64,000 nucleotides of DNA, from the NCBI GenBank assembly GCA_026119855.1, contig JAOWBW010000364.1, positions 372,001 to 436,000 on the forward strand. The letters are read 5' to 3'. A model generated the notes under the pieces. It worked only from the letters and a program-made list of their open reading frames with translations, ran no database searches and was not told the origin of the DNA. The translations under genes were made by a program, and so were the position numbers. Shown one piece after another: positions 41,906-53,641 of the stretch. Numbering within the stretch: position 1 is the stretch's first letter; every line of letters starts with the position of its first letter. The DNA comes from Campanula takesimana (lineage: Eukaryota; Streptophyta; Magnoliopsida; Asterales; Campanulaceae).

Positions 41906-43457
41906 TATCTACAAATATGCAAAATTTTCAAAATTTAATAAGTACCGATTTTCATTAAAGAGATAAATAATGTATTTTTTAAACAAAATACTCCCACTAA
42001 ATTGTATAACCTTCTTATACATCCAATGTATAATATAATTTAATTGGGTTAAGATCCAACCTTAATTTAATTTCAAGTCCGCTAAGGCGGATTACACAAA
42101 ATCAAATTAATTAGGTAGACAACTCTTGTCAATCATATCTCATATGACTCTTAATTCCTTTTATGAGATTCTTTTAGAAATCCAATTTCAAAAGCATGTT
42201 AAACCTCATCTTTGCCTAGGCCCAAAACTGTTTTGACGCCCAATTAAGTCTAACCATTTTAAACGCATAGTTAATGTGTCCCGCTAGGGCGTGCCCACAT
42301 TATCTATCTTGCTCAAACATAAATAAATTTAATGCACCTCACTAGGGCGAATCTACATTAAAATCACTCATGTACTAACAAGTGTTTTAATCATGGCATG
42401 GCAATAAAAGACTTAAAACTTTCTTTGAAGGTTCATCACATATAGCATATAACACATTTATGAGCACATAATATAAACATGTTACACATCAAGTTTAGCC
42501 ACTAAATTAATCCCATTAATTTAAGCATAATATTTATGTGTCATTAGTTTCTCTATAATTATGAGGATGAGACTATTTCAACTTTGGTTATTATCTCCAA
42601 ATCAAGACAACAAGAAGTGCGGTCGAACTAAGCCATTAGGCAACCACAATCCCGCACTAATTTAAGAAACCAAGAAAGTAGTCCATGTGGCCGAAACTAA
42701 GCAATAGATGGTCTCGATGAACGTAGGCCAATTGCATTCACAATTCCACATGGATCTCCAATCATTGAATCAAGAACTTTGTTTCTCAATTTTAGCAATT
42801 ATGAACTCTTCATAATTCTAACTTCGTTTTATCTTTGAAACTTTGATTGCGATCAATTTTGGGAAACACAATCTCGATGAACGCAGATTAGCCATCCAAA
42901 ACTTGAACCAATCTAGGAATCACAAGACTAAAACAAATAGGAAACTCAAACCCCAAAATCCACACACAAACCAACTACCCAAAACCCATTCCAGATCAGC
43001 AAGTCTGAAGTGGTCTTGTTACTTGTTTTGTCGGATTTATCGAAAAATTCCAGAATCAGATTTTGAACAAAATCAGAACATTCTGGCCTAGCGAGCGCGC
43101 GCCTGGTCCAGCACGGGCGGGCACCTGAAATGCGCGCGCGCCTGGTCCAGCGCGGGCGGGCGCCTGAATGGTCAGAATGGTATGGAATTTTCAAGTTCGA
43201 AAATTTTTGTCTCAAAATTATTTTTCCCCGATTATTAAAACTTTGATCCAATCAAAAATCAATAATCGAAATAATTCAGAATCCACCATAATTTTTATTG
43301 CGATTGAATCGTGCGATTAAAGTTAAAAAACAATAAACCACATAAAATCACAAAACACATAAACATCATATAATCCAATATTCATATCATGCTTGGCACA
43401 TAAACAATTTATATACACACAACATGATCCAAGTATTGAATTAATCAACATGAACGG
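41906..43457 (-). other. Copia-1 5' leader (no gene)
   Basis: About 1.55 kb without a convincing frame. It contains a second, diverged GC-palindrome array at 43091-43167. A repeated ccgctagggcg / ctcactagggcg motif lies near 42280-42350, and two stretches (about 42600-42680, 42690-42740) repeat the phrase cgaactaagc...aaccacaatcccgca in altered form. Confidence 0.6.
43091..43167 (-). promoter_or_regulatory. Second GC-palindrome array, Copia-1 leader
   Basis: gcgagcgcgcgcctgg, gcacgggcgggcacctg, gcgcgcgcgcctgg and gcgcgggcgggcgcctg, followed by aatggtcag. It is related in sequence to the LTR array but downstream of the primer site. Confidence 0.55.
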
Positions 43458-43470
43458 GGCTCTGATACCA
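43458..43470 (-). other. Primer binding site of Copia-1 (initiator-Met tRNA)
   Basis: The minus strand reads TGGTATCAGAGCC one base after the LTR end (AACA-G-TGG). Confidence 0.9.
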
Positions 43471-43471
43471 C

Positions 43472-44993
43472 TGTTGGGTTTCCGAGTAACATGCGCAGCG
43501 GAATATATCAATTAAAATTTTAAGAAACCCAAAGCCATGGATCCGTTCATATGATTAAATCAAATACAACAAGATGAATATAGGAATAACTAACCCTTGA
43601 TGGCTATCAAATTTTCTCTTGGTCTTTGGTGGAGAAACTTGAAGACTTGATCACGATCACAAAGCTTGAACACGAACTTTGAAGATGATGATTTTCACCC
43701 TCTAGCGGTATCCACACTTCGAACGAATATCAAAGGAGCTTCTTTGATCTTAGTTGCTAGACCAATATTATGAAACACACTTTCACAATATAATAAAGAA
43801 CTATATTGAATTTATTTGTGAATTATTTTGTTCCTCAATCAATGATATCTTAGAACAAAATAAAATCTCTCTCAAACTCTTTGAGACTCACAAAATCACT
43901 ACTCAATATGGTCTGGCCGAATTGGGGTTTTTATACACAATTAAGACCTATTCCAAATAGGAATCTTGTGCCAAAAACCTTCCCAAATCGAATTAGGAAT
44001 TTTCCTGTCGGCAGCACCAGGCGCCCGCCTGTAAAGGGCCAGGCGCCCGCCTGAATGACCAGAAGGTCCCTGTCTTTCTGGAATTACTTCAGGCGCCCGC
44101 CTGGTCTGAACCAAGCGCCCGCTCGGTAGACCAAACAGCCCAGAATGTTTCCAAAATTCCTCCAAGGTCCTCTGATTCTAAATTCCAATATAGTCCTTTT
44201 ATTTAAGATTCGTTCTATTGTGTGTGACCCTCTAGGATTATACTAAGTTGGCAATGGGCTCAAACATGATCCCATAAGATATGATTAGGTTCTAGCAAAC
44301 CGTCATACCTACCCAAATAGTATAACTAGATACAAGTTCGCATTCCTCTTAGAATATGTCACAATCCCTTTGTCCACGATGTCTTTGAACATAAGTCATG
44401 GTCAAACAGTCAACTTGTTTTTGTTCAATACTTTCTCGATTCCGAATATGTTGATAATTCAAATGCTATTGATCCAATCAATCCATTTGAGTCCGGCCGA
44501 ACATTTCATCAACATCATTCCTTCGAGGGGCCCAAGCTTGACATCTCTCCGTGGAGGGACAAATCCATTTACCTTATTATTCTTCCCAACGGGAATCCGA
44601 TTATGCCAATCATACCCTTTATAACTACCGTGTTAAGGTAGCATTTGAATATGTCAAACACAATGTTCATCGAGTGGAAGACTATAATAACTTCATGTCT
44701 AAGGATTCAAATGACATAACTAATATGAGATATATGTACGACATAGACCATGACATAAATCTCATACAGCGGGTCATGTCCAGCACCTTGTTCCAAACAA
44801 GTACCCATAAATCTAACATGATCATCTCATGATCATTTAGCCTTTATACTAGTGCTTAATAAGTACTAGGGACGGGGATTATTATAAGTAAACATGAACA
44901 ACAATAATAATCAAAACATCTCTTTTATTGATATGAAATAAATGATAACAATTACAACGTTTATTAAACGTGCCTAGGGCACCACTACCAACA
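43472..44993 (-). repeat. Copia-1 5' LTR
   Basis: 1522 bp, pairs with 36413-37934. The palindrome array is at 44018-44125 and a TATA-like GTGTATAAAAA at 43928-43938. Confidence 0.95.
44018..44125 (-). promoter_or_regulatory. GC-palindrome array in the Copia-1 5' LTR (2+2)
   Basis: Same array as 36959-37066, with no difference seen. It lies 80-190 bp upstream of the TATA-like box at 43928-43938 in the sense direction. Confidence 0.75.
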
Positions 44994-45537
44994 CTTACCT
45001 AGCCCCAGCCCCGGTATGAAGCCCATATTTCGAAGTATCTTGTAGACAGGTTGTACTTTATCAGAAGTTCTGGTGAGATCGTCATCACATATCTGAGCTT
45101 GTGCCACTATTTCGAATCCACTGAAGAGTCTGCGGTCTTCCTCATGCTGAATCTATAAAACGGGCACTCCCTTCGTGTCAGTGCCTTGTGCTGTTACTAG
45201 GTCACTGTAGATAACTGTTACCTCATTCCCTGACTGGAATTTAACACACTGATGCAAGGAAGACGGAACGGCATTAGATTTGTGGAGCCAAGGGCGTCCT
45301 AGCAGGATGGTGAAGGAGGATGGTATGTCGATCACTTAGAAATTTGTAGACAGAGTTTGTGTCCCCATGGAGATAGGAAGAGTAACAATTCCCAACATTT
45401 ATCTACAAAAAGGAAGAGTAACGATTCCCAACATTTATCTACATGTGGAGTCATAGGCCTTGATTGTCTGTTTGGAAGGCCTCAGAGTAGTTGTATCTAT
45501 TCCCGCTACATCCATCATCCGTGACGTCAGTACATTA
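44994..45537 (-). pseudogene. Tat-5 pol fragment, protease end and start of G-patch-like segment
   Basis: Starts with the CTTAC duplication. Minus-strand frame 45335-45153 contains ILLGRPWLHKSNAVPSSLHQ, matching LLLGRPWIHSSNAVPSTLHQ of Tat-2 protease. It is followed by stops and then by a stretch encoding the ILRNMGFIPGLGLGK type of sequence near 45060-45000. The right edge abuts the Copia-2 LTR at 45538. A short duplication (ggaagagtaacgattcccaacatttatc type) is present near 45385-45440. Confidence 0.7.
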
Positions 45538-46870
45538 TGTTAGGTTTTGATGCATCATGCGCAGCGGAATTAAACATATAAATCAAACACCCAAGAGCCC
45601 GGATCTGTGCATGTTGATTAAATTAAATACAAGATGAAATAAACATACCCTTGAAGATCGAATCCATGAACACGGACTTTAAGGTGTTAAAGCAAACACC
45701 CTCTATCGGTATCCACATGTCGAACGGATATCAAGAACACCTTCTTGATCTGGATTGCTAGACCCAAGGCTTGATGAAGAAACGATTTCTTCGTAAGAAT
45801 TATTTTGCTTCATTGATTATTGAGTTATGATGATTCTAAATCTCAAATCTAATAATCCCCTCTATATTTGTGTAATTGTTTCTCAAACAACATGTTATGA
45901 TTTCTAAAATCAACCATTAGGTTTCTCAAACCCAACTGCACACATATATAATAGGGTATAAACCTAATTCCTTTTGGGATCAGAATTCCTTGTCAAACAA
46001 GAGATCTAAACAAACAGTTTTCCATCTTGACAAACCATCCGTACGGATTGGTTGGGTGGCTCCCAAACCATCCGTACGGATCCTTCCAGTAGGATCCAGT
46101 TTTTCCCATTTTCTGTGCCTTATTCAATCCGTTCTATTGTGTGTGATCAAATAGGATTATACTAAGTTGGTAACGAGTCCGAACGAGTCAGAACCCGTAA
46201 GTAATAAGCGTACTCTAGCAAGCCATTATGACTACCCAATTAGTATAACTTTGAAATCCCAAAGTAACCTTATAGAACATATCACAATCCCTTTGTCACA
46301 CGATATCATATTGGACATAAGTCATGGTCCACGTCAACTTATGTTGTCCAAAGCTTTCTCGATCTCGAGTAGATTGATATGAGCAAATAACATTGAACAC
46401 TTCAATTCATTTGGGTACGGCCGTAAACTATTATCAATCTCACTCATCGAGTGGCCAAGCAGATATCTCTCTTGAGAGAGGGATAAATCCCATCTTGACT
46501 TATCATTCTTCCCTACAAGAATCCGATTATGCCAATCGTAGCCTTTATAACTTCCCGGTTAGGGGTAGCGTTTGAGTACGTCAAACATAATGTTCATTAT
46601 GTGGAAGACTATGATAATCTCAGGTCTAAGGATAAATGATATAACTATTATGAGATTTAATTATGACATTGACCATGACATAAATCTCATAACGGGTCTA
46701 TCCAGTACTTGTTCTCCAATATGTACCCACAAGTTTAATCCGCATCCTATGCGCTATAATCATCATATAATTATCCATTAAACTCATGCTAGCCCTTCAC
46801 AAGTGCAAGGGATAATGATTATTATAATAAACATGCAAAAGATATAATAATCGGGTTTGTTATCTCTATA
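45538..46870 (-). repeat. Copia-2 3' LTR (right boundary uncertain)
   Basis: Begins tgttaggttttgatg and resembles the Copia-1 LTR in layout. It holds two perfect ATCCGTACGGAT palindromes (46035-46083) and TATA-like sequences near 45945-45965. The right edge is placed near the tctcaagggcctagcg stretch by comparison with Copia-1. Confidence 0.6.
46035..46083 (-). promoter_or_regulatory. CCGTACGG palindrome pair in the Copia-2 LTR
   Basis: ccatccgtacggattgg (46035-46051) and accatccgtacggatcc (46067-46083), 32 bp apart, about 75-140 bp upstream of the TATA-like sequence in the sense direction. CCGTAC is the core bound by plant SBP-type factors. A single related site (attcgtacggctg) is at about 48363. 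Confidence 0.6.
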
Positions 46871-46919
46871 ACTATGAAGCTATGATATAACGCATAGGCC
46901 TTTCTCAAGGGCCTAGCGT

Positions 46920-49290
46920 TTCTTATCTAGTGACTTTCACTAGGATCCGATTGGTATTATCTCATCATACTCCAAGTATATAAGACATCCGGTCTTAGTA
47001 TACTAACATGGCTTACATGATAGATCCAATTGCCGAATCATATGGAATCCTAATCTTGTACTCTTTGGTCATCAGTCTTCCAGTAAGACTAAATCTTGCA
47101 AAGATTAATGCCATTAGACTTTTGCAAGTGACCTCTCCAAGAGTCTTGCATAGTGAACCTTTCATTATATTGTCAATATTAGTACTTTGACTTTAACCAA
47201 TAAACCTTTTAGACTTATCTTCATAAATCTAAATTCCAATGATATATGTGGCTTTTATCCAAGTCTTTCATTTAGAACCTCTCTCAAAATGATTTATATA
47301 TCAACCATATATATATTAGACTATGAATAAAATTACGCTCCCACTAAATTTATTGTAATCACAAGTCTCATCCTTGATGAATTTCAAACTCTTTGAATAC
47401 TTCATCAAAATAAAATTTCACTCCAAGTAGTTTGCTTCAATCCATCTCATGAATTTCTGCAACTTGCATATTTTATTAGAATTTTATATATTATAACTTT
47501 TAGGTTGTATCAAACATATCCTAAAGTATATTCCTATTAAGGAATGCTATTTTGATATCCATTTGTCATATTTCATATTCAAAATATGAGGTCATGACAA
47601 TAAAAATTCTAATAATATTAAGCATGACTACAGGTGATAAAGTTTCATCATAATCGACATTATGAATTAACTTTTCTCAATTAGTATTGCTTAATCAATA
47701 TACACTTTTAGATTTTATGACTCCAAGTCATTGATCTAAATCCGGAGCGGACTTTGCATCTTGATAGGTAATAGGTCAATCATTCGCAATGATATCTTCC
47801 CTATTACTTTCTATTACGAGAAATCAATATTTCTTGTTATAGATAGTATCCTATCATTTACGTAAATTTCTTGTGTATACTTGAAGGAATTTCCACAACT
47901 CCTTGTGAATATTTGTTCAACTTTCATCTTAGGTTCCATGTCATTTTTGGGTCTCGAACTGTTCGAGATACATTTTACTCCCACTAGTTCTTTAGAGATA
48001 AACGATTTATCTAGAAAGTGCTATTTAGAGTAACAAACGATTTGTACTCTTTAAAGGGTGTAAAATCAATATCATTAAGATATCCCATGAAATTACATTT
48101 ATAAGATTTAGGTGTGATTTTGTCCCAGACAACACTTTTCTCAAAAGCATCACATCATAAATCTTTATAAAAGACAAACCAAGTTTTCTTTTATTCCATA
48201 TCTCATATGGCATCAGTCGAACCACCTTAGATGAATCTCAATTTAGTGTAAGCGCAGCTGTTTCCAGCACATAATCCAGGGGGTTAATTAAAGATCAGTT
48301 TGACTTATCATGAGGCGAAAAACTGCATTTTACAAACAATCTGTAAACTTCTGGAACATCATTCGTACGGCTGCTGTTACCAGATTCTGTTTTTCTTAAA
48401 TTGCAGACTTTCTGCAGGATTCTCATCGAGTCCAAGGCTCAAATATTCATTACTTTGATCTAATCAGAGTACATCAATACTTTTGCCATGAGGTGTTGAA
48501 ATCCTTTCTAGAATTGTTACTTTAATAAACTACATACATCAAAATGTATAAGTTTAAAAGAGTTCTTCCTCTTACTACTATTAGTAAAAGATATCTTGAT
48601 CAATTTCTAAGATTCACATTTATCACATGATTCGAAATCATATGAATTTAAAAGTCCGTCCCATGGAATTTTAGATATGTGTTTCTTATCATTTGATATA
48701 GACATTATGCTTTTTAAGAATGTAACGATTACATCCTTATATTCAGATTTCCATTATTTACGTTATGCTCATTATTTTGTTCTTCCAAGATAAGGATATT
48801 AAGTTCCATTATATGATTAGCAATACAATAAGGCAAATCATATTTAATGGAACACTTTCTTATTCGAAATAAGAAATAACCATAATCTTCTAATGAAGAA
48901 ACCAAACTAATATTTCTACTTAAAATAAGAACATAGCACCATTTGTTCAAAACAAATATGAACTTATTAGGTAAAGACACTTCGCAAGTTCCAATGATTA
49001 ATGTTGCAACCATTGCATCATTATTGCCACATAGGTTAATCTTTACTTTCCTTAAGTAGAATTTTAACATAAATACTTGAAGTGGTAGTCCAACCACCCT
49101 TCCTTTTGATCTTTTAATTCAAATTGCAATTTCTCCAACGGTCAATCCTATTGCCAAGGTAGAAATTACTTTCTTTGGATTTTAGGTTTTAGCCACAAAC
49201 ATATCCTTTAGGCTTAACAACTTTTGTCTTGCCTTTATCTTAAATCCTTGTCCTTATTAACCTTTAGAGTTTGAGAAAGTTTCCATTTGA
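46920..49290 (-). pseudogene. Copia-2 gag-pol remnant
   Basis: Minus-strand reading recovers scattered matches to Copia-1. Near 46970-47050 it matches the region before RNase H (MAYMIDPIAE against MYAMI-type sequence). Near 48225-48025, PYEIWNKRKLGLSFIKIYDV corresponds to PYEMWSGKKPSLSFMRTWGC after the integrase core. Near 49097-48729, GTCEVSLPNKFIFVLNKWCY corresponds to GTYEVTLPSGLILVLNNCYY at the protease end. Many frameshifts, stops and small deletions. A palindrome-like attcgtacgg site lies within it. No function remains. Confidence 0.7.
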
Positions 49291-49295
49291 TATTA

Positions 49296-51415
49296 TGTCA
49301 CGACCCGAAATCTAGGCTCTATTTTATTAGTAATAAATAATTATTATTTATTTATTTGCTTGTTTATTTATTTAAATTATTATTTATTTAAATAATTATG
49401 TGTGCAAATTATGTGTTATTATATTTATGCCTAGCATTTTATTCGAGTTAGTTGGGATAGTGTAGAAGTGTTGAGTCTAAATTGTTAGTAGGGAGTGTAG
49501 TATTTGTGGGTAGTGTAGTGGAGGGGGCCTAAGTGTAATATTTTAAATCATTCCCTACTCCCTCCCTACTCCTCCCCTTCTCCCTCATACACTCCACCCC
49601 CCCCCCATTCCCTCTTCCCAGCAACAACTCTCTCTCTCTCCTCCATTGGTAAGTTTTTCTTTCTCTTTCTTCTCTCTTCATTTTCTTCATCTTCTCCTCA
49701 TAATCTCTCATTTCTTAAAACGTGAACCTTGTTTAGATCGTCGATAGGATCGCGTAGAGCCAAAAAGAATTGAATTCCGTCAACTTTGAGATTTATCAAG
49801 TAAGTTACTTTTCCCCCATTTTGATGCTAAAATGTTCATATCATGTTTAGATAATGTTTGATGTGTTATATTTGAAGTTTGGTTGGGTTTTGAATTTGTT
49901 TGGAATTTATTTGAGTTTTTGGTTAAAAATTGGTGAATTGATGAATGTTGGGTTTGATTCTTGGTTTTGGGTTGATAAATGGTGTATTTGGATTCCCATT
50001 CTAGTTATAAGTGGTTTTGGCACATTTTAGAACTTGTAGAAGGAGTTGATTTTGAGTATTTGGTGTTTTGGGAGAATTTGGGTCGAAATTTGTAAAACCC
50101 AGCTCTGTTTCCCGACCTTGAACGCAGACCAGGCGCCCGCCCGCCCGCCTTGACCCGAGCGCCCGCCTGCACCCCTTTTTCCAGCGACCCAAACCTTCTA
50201 TTGAAACAGGCGCCCGCCTGCCCCTGCCCGAGCGCCCGCCCGCCTGCTTGGGAATTTTGCCCTTTTGTTTGGTTTATGACTTAGGGCTTAACTAGTGGAG
50301 GTTTAATTCTTCTAAGTAACTTAAGATAACACCGTGGAACACTTTATTAAGTGGAATTGATTCTTATATGAATAAATGTGATATGGAATTCGATTAAGTA
50401 TCATTTTGGGAATGTGGTTCATCCTTTTGTGTGGTTTATATCGGTTTACCTTTGTGGTGATTTATTTGGATTGGTTCCCTACTTTGGAACCTTAAGTTGT
50501 TCATTCATGCTACATTATTATTACTTAGCATTTATTTGGAAGCCCAGCTGGCATATTTGTTGCATCGGGCGATGGGAAAGATTATAATGGCAAAGCCAAG
50601 TCCATTATAATGTTGACCATTGTTTTGCCCCCTTCTTTACCCCTTTTCCAGATTGGCCTTGGAAAAGTCAAGTTAGCGTTCCTTTGTGAATGTATCTAGC
50701 TACCGGGCGTGACTTTGTGTCATGGTCCTTGTCCTTTGTGACACTGTTATGGTTATTGGTTCCGGTACCGGGGTTTCTCTTCGGCTTTCATGCTATTATG
50801 AAGATGATGATTTGTTGATTATTGAAGCTGCGCAGCGATCCTTTATTTGGATGTTCCGGTTTGGAAAACCTTGGCTATATCCTTTGTTATGTGTTTATTT
50901 CCGCTGCTATCTGTTATGTGATAAATGCTATGTGCTATGTGATATTTATTATTGCTTATTGTATATTGCATCATAGCATGTCATGTAGTTGCATTAGTAA
51001 CTTATTGAGATATATCTCACCCCCTTTTCTTTTATCTTTGTTTTTCCTTAACCCCCCCCCCAGGTGCTAAGGATTAGTCTCGCTGATCACGAGAAAGAGG
51101 ACGTCGAGTGTGGATACATTCTTTTGGGGAAGGTTGATATAGGTTGGTTTACATTATGTAAATGTGTAACCATTTTGGGATAGTTGTACCAAACAATGAC
51201 GTCACTAAGAATTGTGTAATTGTATTTTGTTAAGCATAAACTTGTGGAAGTTTATGATAGTTGTATTTGGTTTTTATCAAACTTGGTTTTGTAAAACTTT
51301 GGATCTTTACCTTTTGGTATCAAATGAAATTTTTAAAGTTCGGCATTTCACAGTTTTGGTTTTAAGTCGACGTCCAGATCGCGGTCTCGGGCCCGCGGGG
51401 TCCGGGGTCGCGACA
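49296..51415 (+). repeat. Tekay-3 5' LTR
   Basis: 2120 bp, TGTCACGACCC ... GGTCGCGACA. It holds a C-run near 49599, CT-rich tracts and a palindrome array at 50129-50243. Confidence 0.85.
50129..50243 (+). promoter_or_regulatory. GC-palindrome array in the Tekay-3 LTR (2+2)
   Basis: ccaggcgcccgcccg, gagcgcccgcctg, a spacer with aaaccttctattg, then caggcgcccgcctg (50207-50220, perfect) and gagcgcccgcccg. The spacer has lost the GGTC arm of GACCTTCTGGTC. Confidence 0.7.
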
Positions 51416-51417
51416 GT

Positions 51418-51429
51418 TGATATCAGAGC
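51418..51429 (+). other. Primer binding site of Tekay-3 (mutated)
   Basis: TGATATCAGAGC, with one G-to-A change from the initiator-Met complement. Confidence 0.8.
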
Positions 51430-51536
51430 TATGGCATTAGCTCTAATTATAAGTCTAGGTGGATTAGTATGACCTAGGTGGGTAGTAGTGTGCGGAGTGA
51501 TTAACGGTTGATGTTTTATACAGGTACTTGTTTACA

Positions 51537-52847
51537 ATGGTTCGTAGAAGGAGTGGTGAAGGTAGTACCGGTAATGCAAATCAGAATGATACAAGGCAAG
51601 AAGCACGTGCTATGTTTCAAGGCATGTTTGAGGTGGCCATGAAGGCCATACATGATCAAGGTCCGAGGGTAGAGCAAGCACCACCCCGTTATGGTTTGGA
51701 GCAATTTCTGAAGCTGAAACCGGTTGAATTCAATGGGGAGCCCGATGTGAGGAAAGCTGAGTTGTGGATCGAGTCGATGGAGAAGATTTATGATGTGTTT
51801 GGGTGTTCGGATGAAGACAAGGTCCGGTTTGCGGCTTACAAGCTTGTGGGAGCCGCCGAGCATTGGTGGAAAGGTGTTAAAGCTACTTGGGATGATACTC
51901 ACACGGTGTATGCGTGGGAGTTGTTTGTGCGCAAATTCAAGGAGCATTTCATTCCGGTTGTTGATCAAAACCGAAAGGAGATCAAGCTACTCAACTTGGA
52001 GCAAGGTGTGTTGTCTATAGCACAATACTCGGCTAAGTTCATAGAATTAGCCCGGTATTGCGACTATTTGGTGAGGACCGAGGAACAAAAAGCTCTGAGA
52101 TTCATTCGGGGATTGAAGACCTCCATCCGTACTCAACTTATTGCTCAACGGATTGTGACATTCCAAGATGCGGTGGACCGATCCTATTTGATAGAGCAAG
52201 ATATTGGGGAACATAAGTGGAAGACCGAGGTAGCTAACCCGATTAAGCAAGGAGCGCAGAGCAAGTCACAACCAAGGATCGAAAATCGAGGTAACTTTGG
52301 GGGATAATCTCAGTCCCGAGGGCAACCGATCCCAAGGAACCCGGGTACCACTTCCGGGAACCAAGGGAGCCAAATTAGGAAGCCTTGTACCTTTTGTCAG
52401 AAGGTAGGCCATTCGGAGGATAGGTGTTGGAAAAAGCAAGGCAAGTGTACCAATTGTGGTGAAATGGGGCACTTTGCGAGAGAGTGCACGAGGTACCGAG
52501 GTCAGTCATCCGGGTCAGGGGTTGGTACTAATCAGGGTCAGAAAAGGGATGCCGCTGGGAAGCCCAAAGTTCAAGGGAAGGTTTATGCCATGAATCAACA
52601 ACAAGCTACCGATGATCCATCCGTTATTGGAGGTATTGTTTCTGTGTCTAATGTGAGCGCACGAGCGTTAGTAGATCCAGGATCATCTCATTCATACATT
52701 TCTGTGCAATTTGCTTCCATGTTAAATGCTGCATTCGAGTCTTTACCGTACGTGCTAGAGGTGTCGACCCCTATAGGAGAATGCTTGATTTCTGATCGAG
52801 TCTTTCGTGCTTGTGATGTGGGTATTTGTGGTCGAGTCCTTTTGTGA
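51537..52847 (+). pseudogene. gag: Tekay-3 gag and partial protease (stop, truncated)
   Basis: Starts MVRRRSGEGSTG at 51537. The capsid region is nearly identical to Tekay-2 (YGLEQFLKLKPVEFNGEPD; AAEHWWKG). TAA at 52305-52307 replaces CAA within FGGQSQ. The frame continues to two knuckles (CTFCQKVGHSEDRC near 52388, CTNCGEMGHFAREC near 52448) and protease LVDPGSSHSY near 52670. It ends at 52847 where Tat-6 LTR sequence begins, before reverse transcriptase. Confidence 0.85.
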
Positions 52848-53080
52848 ATACGTGTGTTTGAAATTGGGATATTCATAGTAACATTGAAATTATGAGAGTC
52901 GCCACGCCGTTTTAATTATAGCCAAAACTTTGAGAAAAAGCATGTTTAATGGGTTCGGGGGTCAAATTACAACAAGAGAAGAATATTGAACGTTATCACT
53001 CCTATTGCCCGAATGATCGGTCTTTCTATCATGATGAATGTGTTAGTAGTGTGTTAGTGTTTGAGACCGGATCCGAAGAT

Positions 53081-53125
53081 TGCCTACGTTCCTCTCAATG
53101 TGAGAAGCTCAGGTCAGCGTAGTTC
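53081..53125 (-). promoter_or_regulatory. CCTACG/CGTAG nested hairpin, copy 3 (Tat-6 LTR)
   Basis: Near-identical to copy 1 (1911-1955), at the homologous LTR position. Confidence 0.6.
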
Positions 53126-53641
53126 GCAGAGAATTAGAATAGGCAGAAGAATCGGGATCATGCATAATGAAGGGGAATTACCTAAAGATTAAGGTTTAGA
53201 AATAGTTCCTAGATCATCCTCGGGTTGATGAACCCTCGATCATCATCGGCTATGAAATAACATGTAATTATGAAGATCGCAACCCTAAATATAGCATAAA
53301 TAAGGTTTTAATCTATGAACACGAAGAACATGCGAAGAACATATATGGACATATGAATGAGCATGCAAAGAATATGAAGAAACTATGAATAAACATGCAA
53401 GAACATGAATGTTAAAGATCTACATTAAGAATAATGCAAGAACACTAAGAAAAAGTTAGAAAACTTACCTATGTTGGCAAGAAATAAACCTTGGATCTCC
53501 TTGAGTGTTTGAATGTTAATTAGAGAGCAAAATAGTGTTTAAGAACTCTCAAATTCGGATCCCCCTATTATGAGGCAAGGGAGGTCTTTAAATAGGAAAC
53601 TGATGGAGAGATCTGACGGTCCAGATCATCCGGGGCGGATG

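Larger units (their letters stand above)
36413..44993 (-). mobile_element. Copia-1: complete, apparently intact Ty1/copia retrotransposon
   Basis: Minus strand: 5' LTR 44993-43472, primer site 43470-43458, leader 43457-41906, one uninterrupted ORF 41905-37949, polypurine tract 37949-37935, 3' LTR 37934-36413. The target duplication CTTAC is at 36408-36412 and 44994-44998, in the G-patch-like region of Tat-5. The two LTRs are both 1522 bp and differ at about eight positions by eye (about 99.5% identity). Everything needed for autonomous movement appears present. Confidence 0.95.
45538..49295 (-). mobile_element. Copia-2: old, decayed Ty1/copia element
   Basis: A 3' LTR at the left (about 45538-46870, ending ...CCTAACA on the minus strand) is followed rightwards by degenerate coding sequence running RNase H to Gag, the order expected for a minus-strand copia element. 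The LTR shares the catgcgcagcggaat region with Copia-1 but is clearly a different family. Tekay-3 begins at 49296, so the 5' part is displaced or lost. Confidence 0.75.
49296..52847 (+). mobile_element. Tekay-3: 5' part of a Tekay-type retrotransposon
   Basis: 5' LTR 49296-51415, primer site 51418-51429, gag and part of protease to 52847, then abruptly Tat-6 LTR sequence. It is inserted in Copia-2 (flank tatta at 49291-49295, partner not visible). The LTR is clearly more diverged from Tekay-2 than the two Tekay-2 LTRs are from each other. Confidence 0.85.

Noticed and set aside
51516..51968. Antisense frame of 150 codons opposite Tekay-3 gag (also 29703-30155)
   Set aside because: It mirrors the conserved gag coding strand and shows no family of its own.
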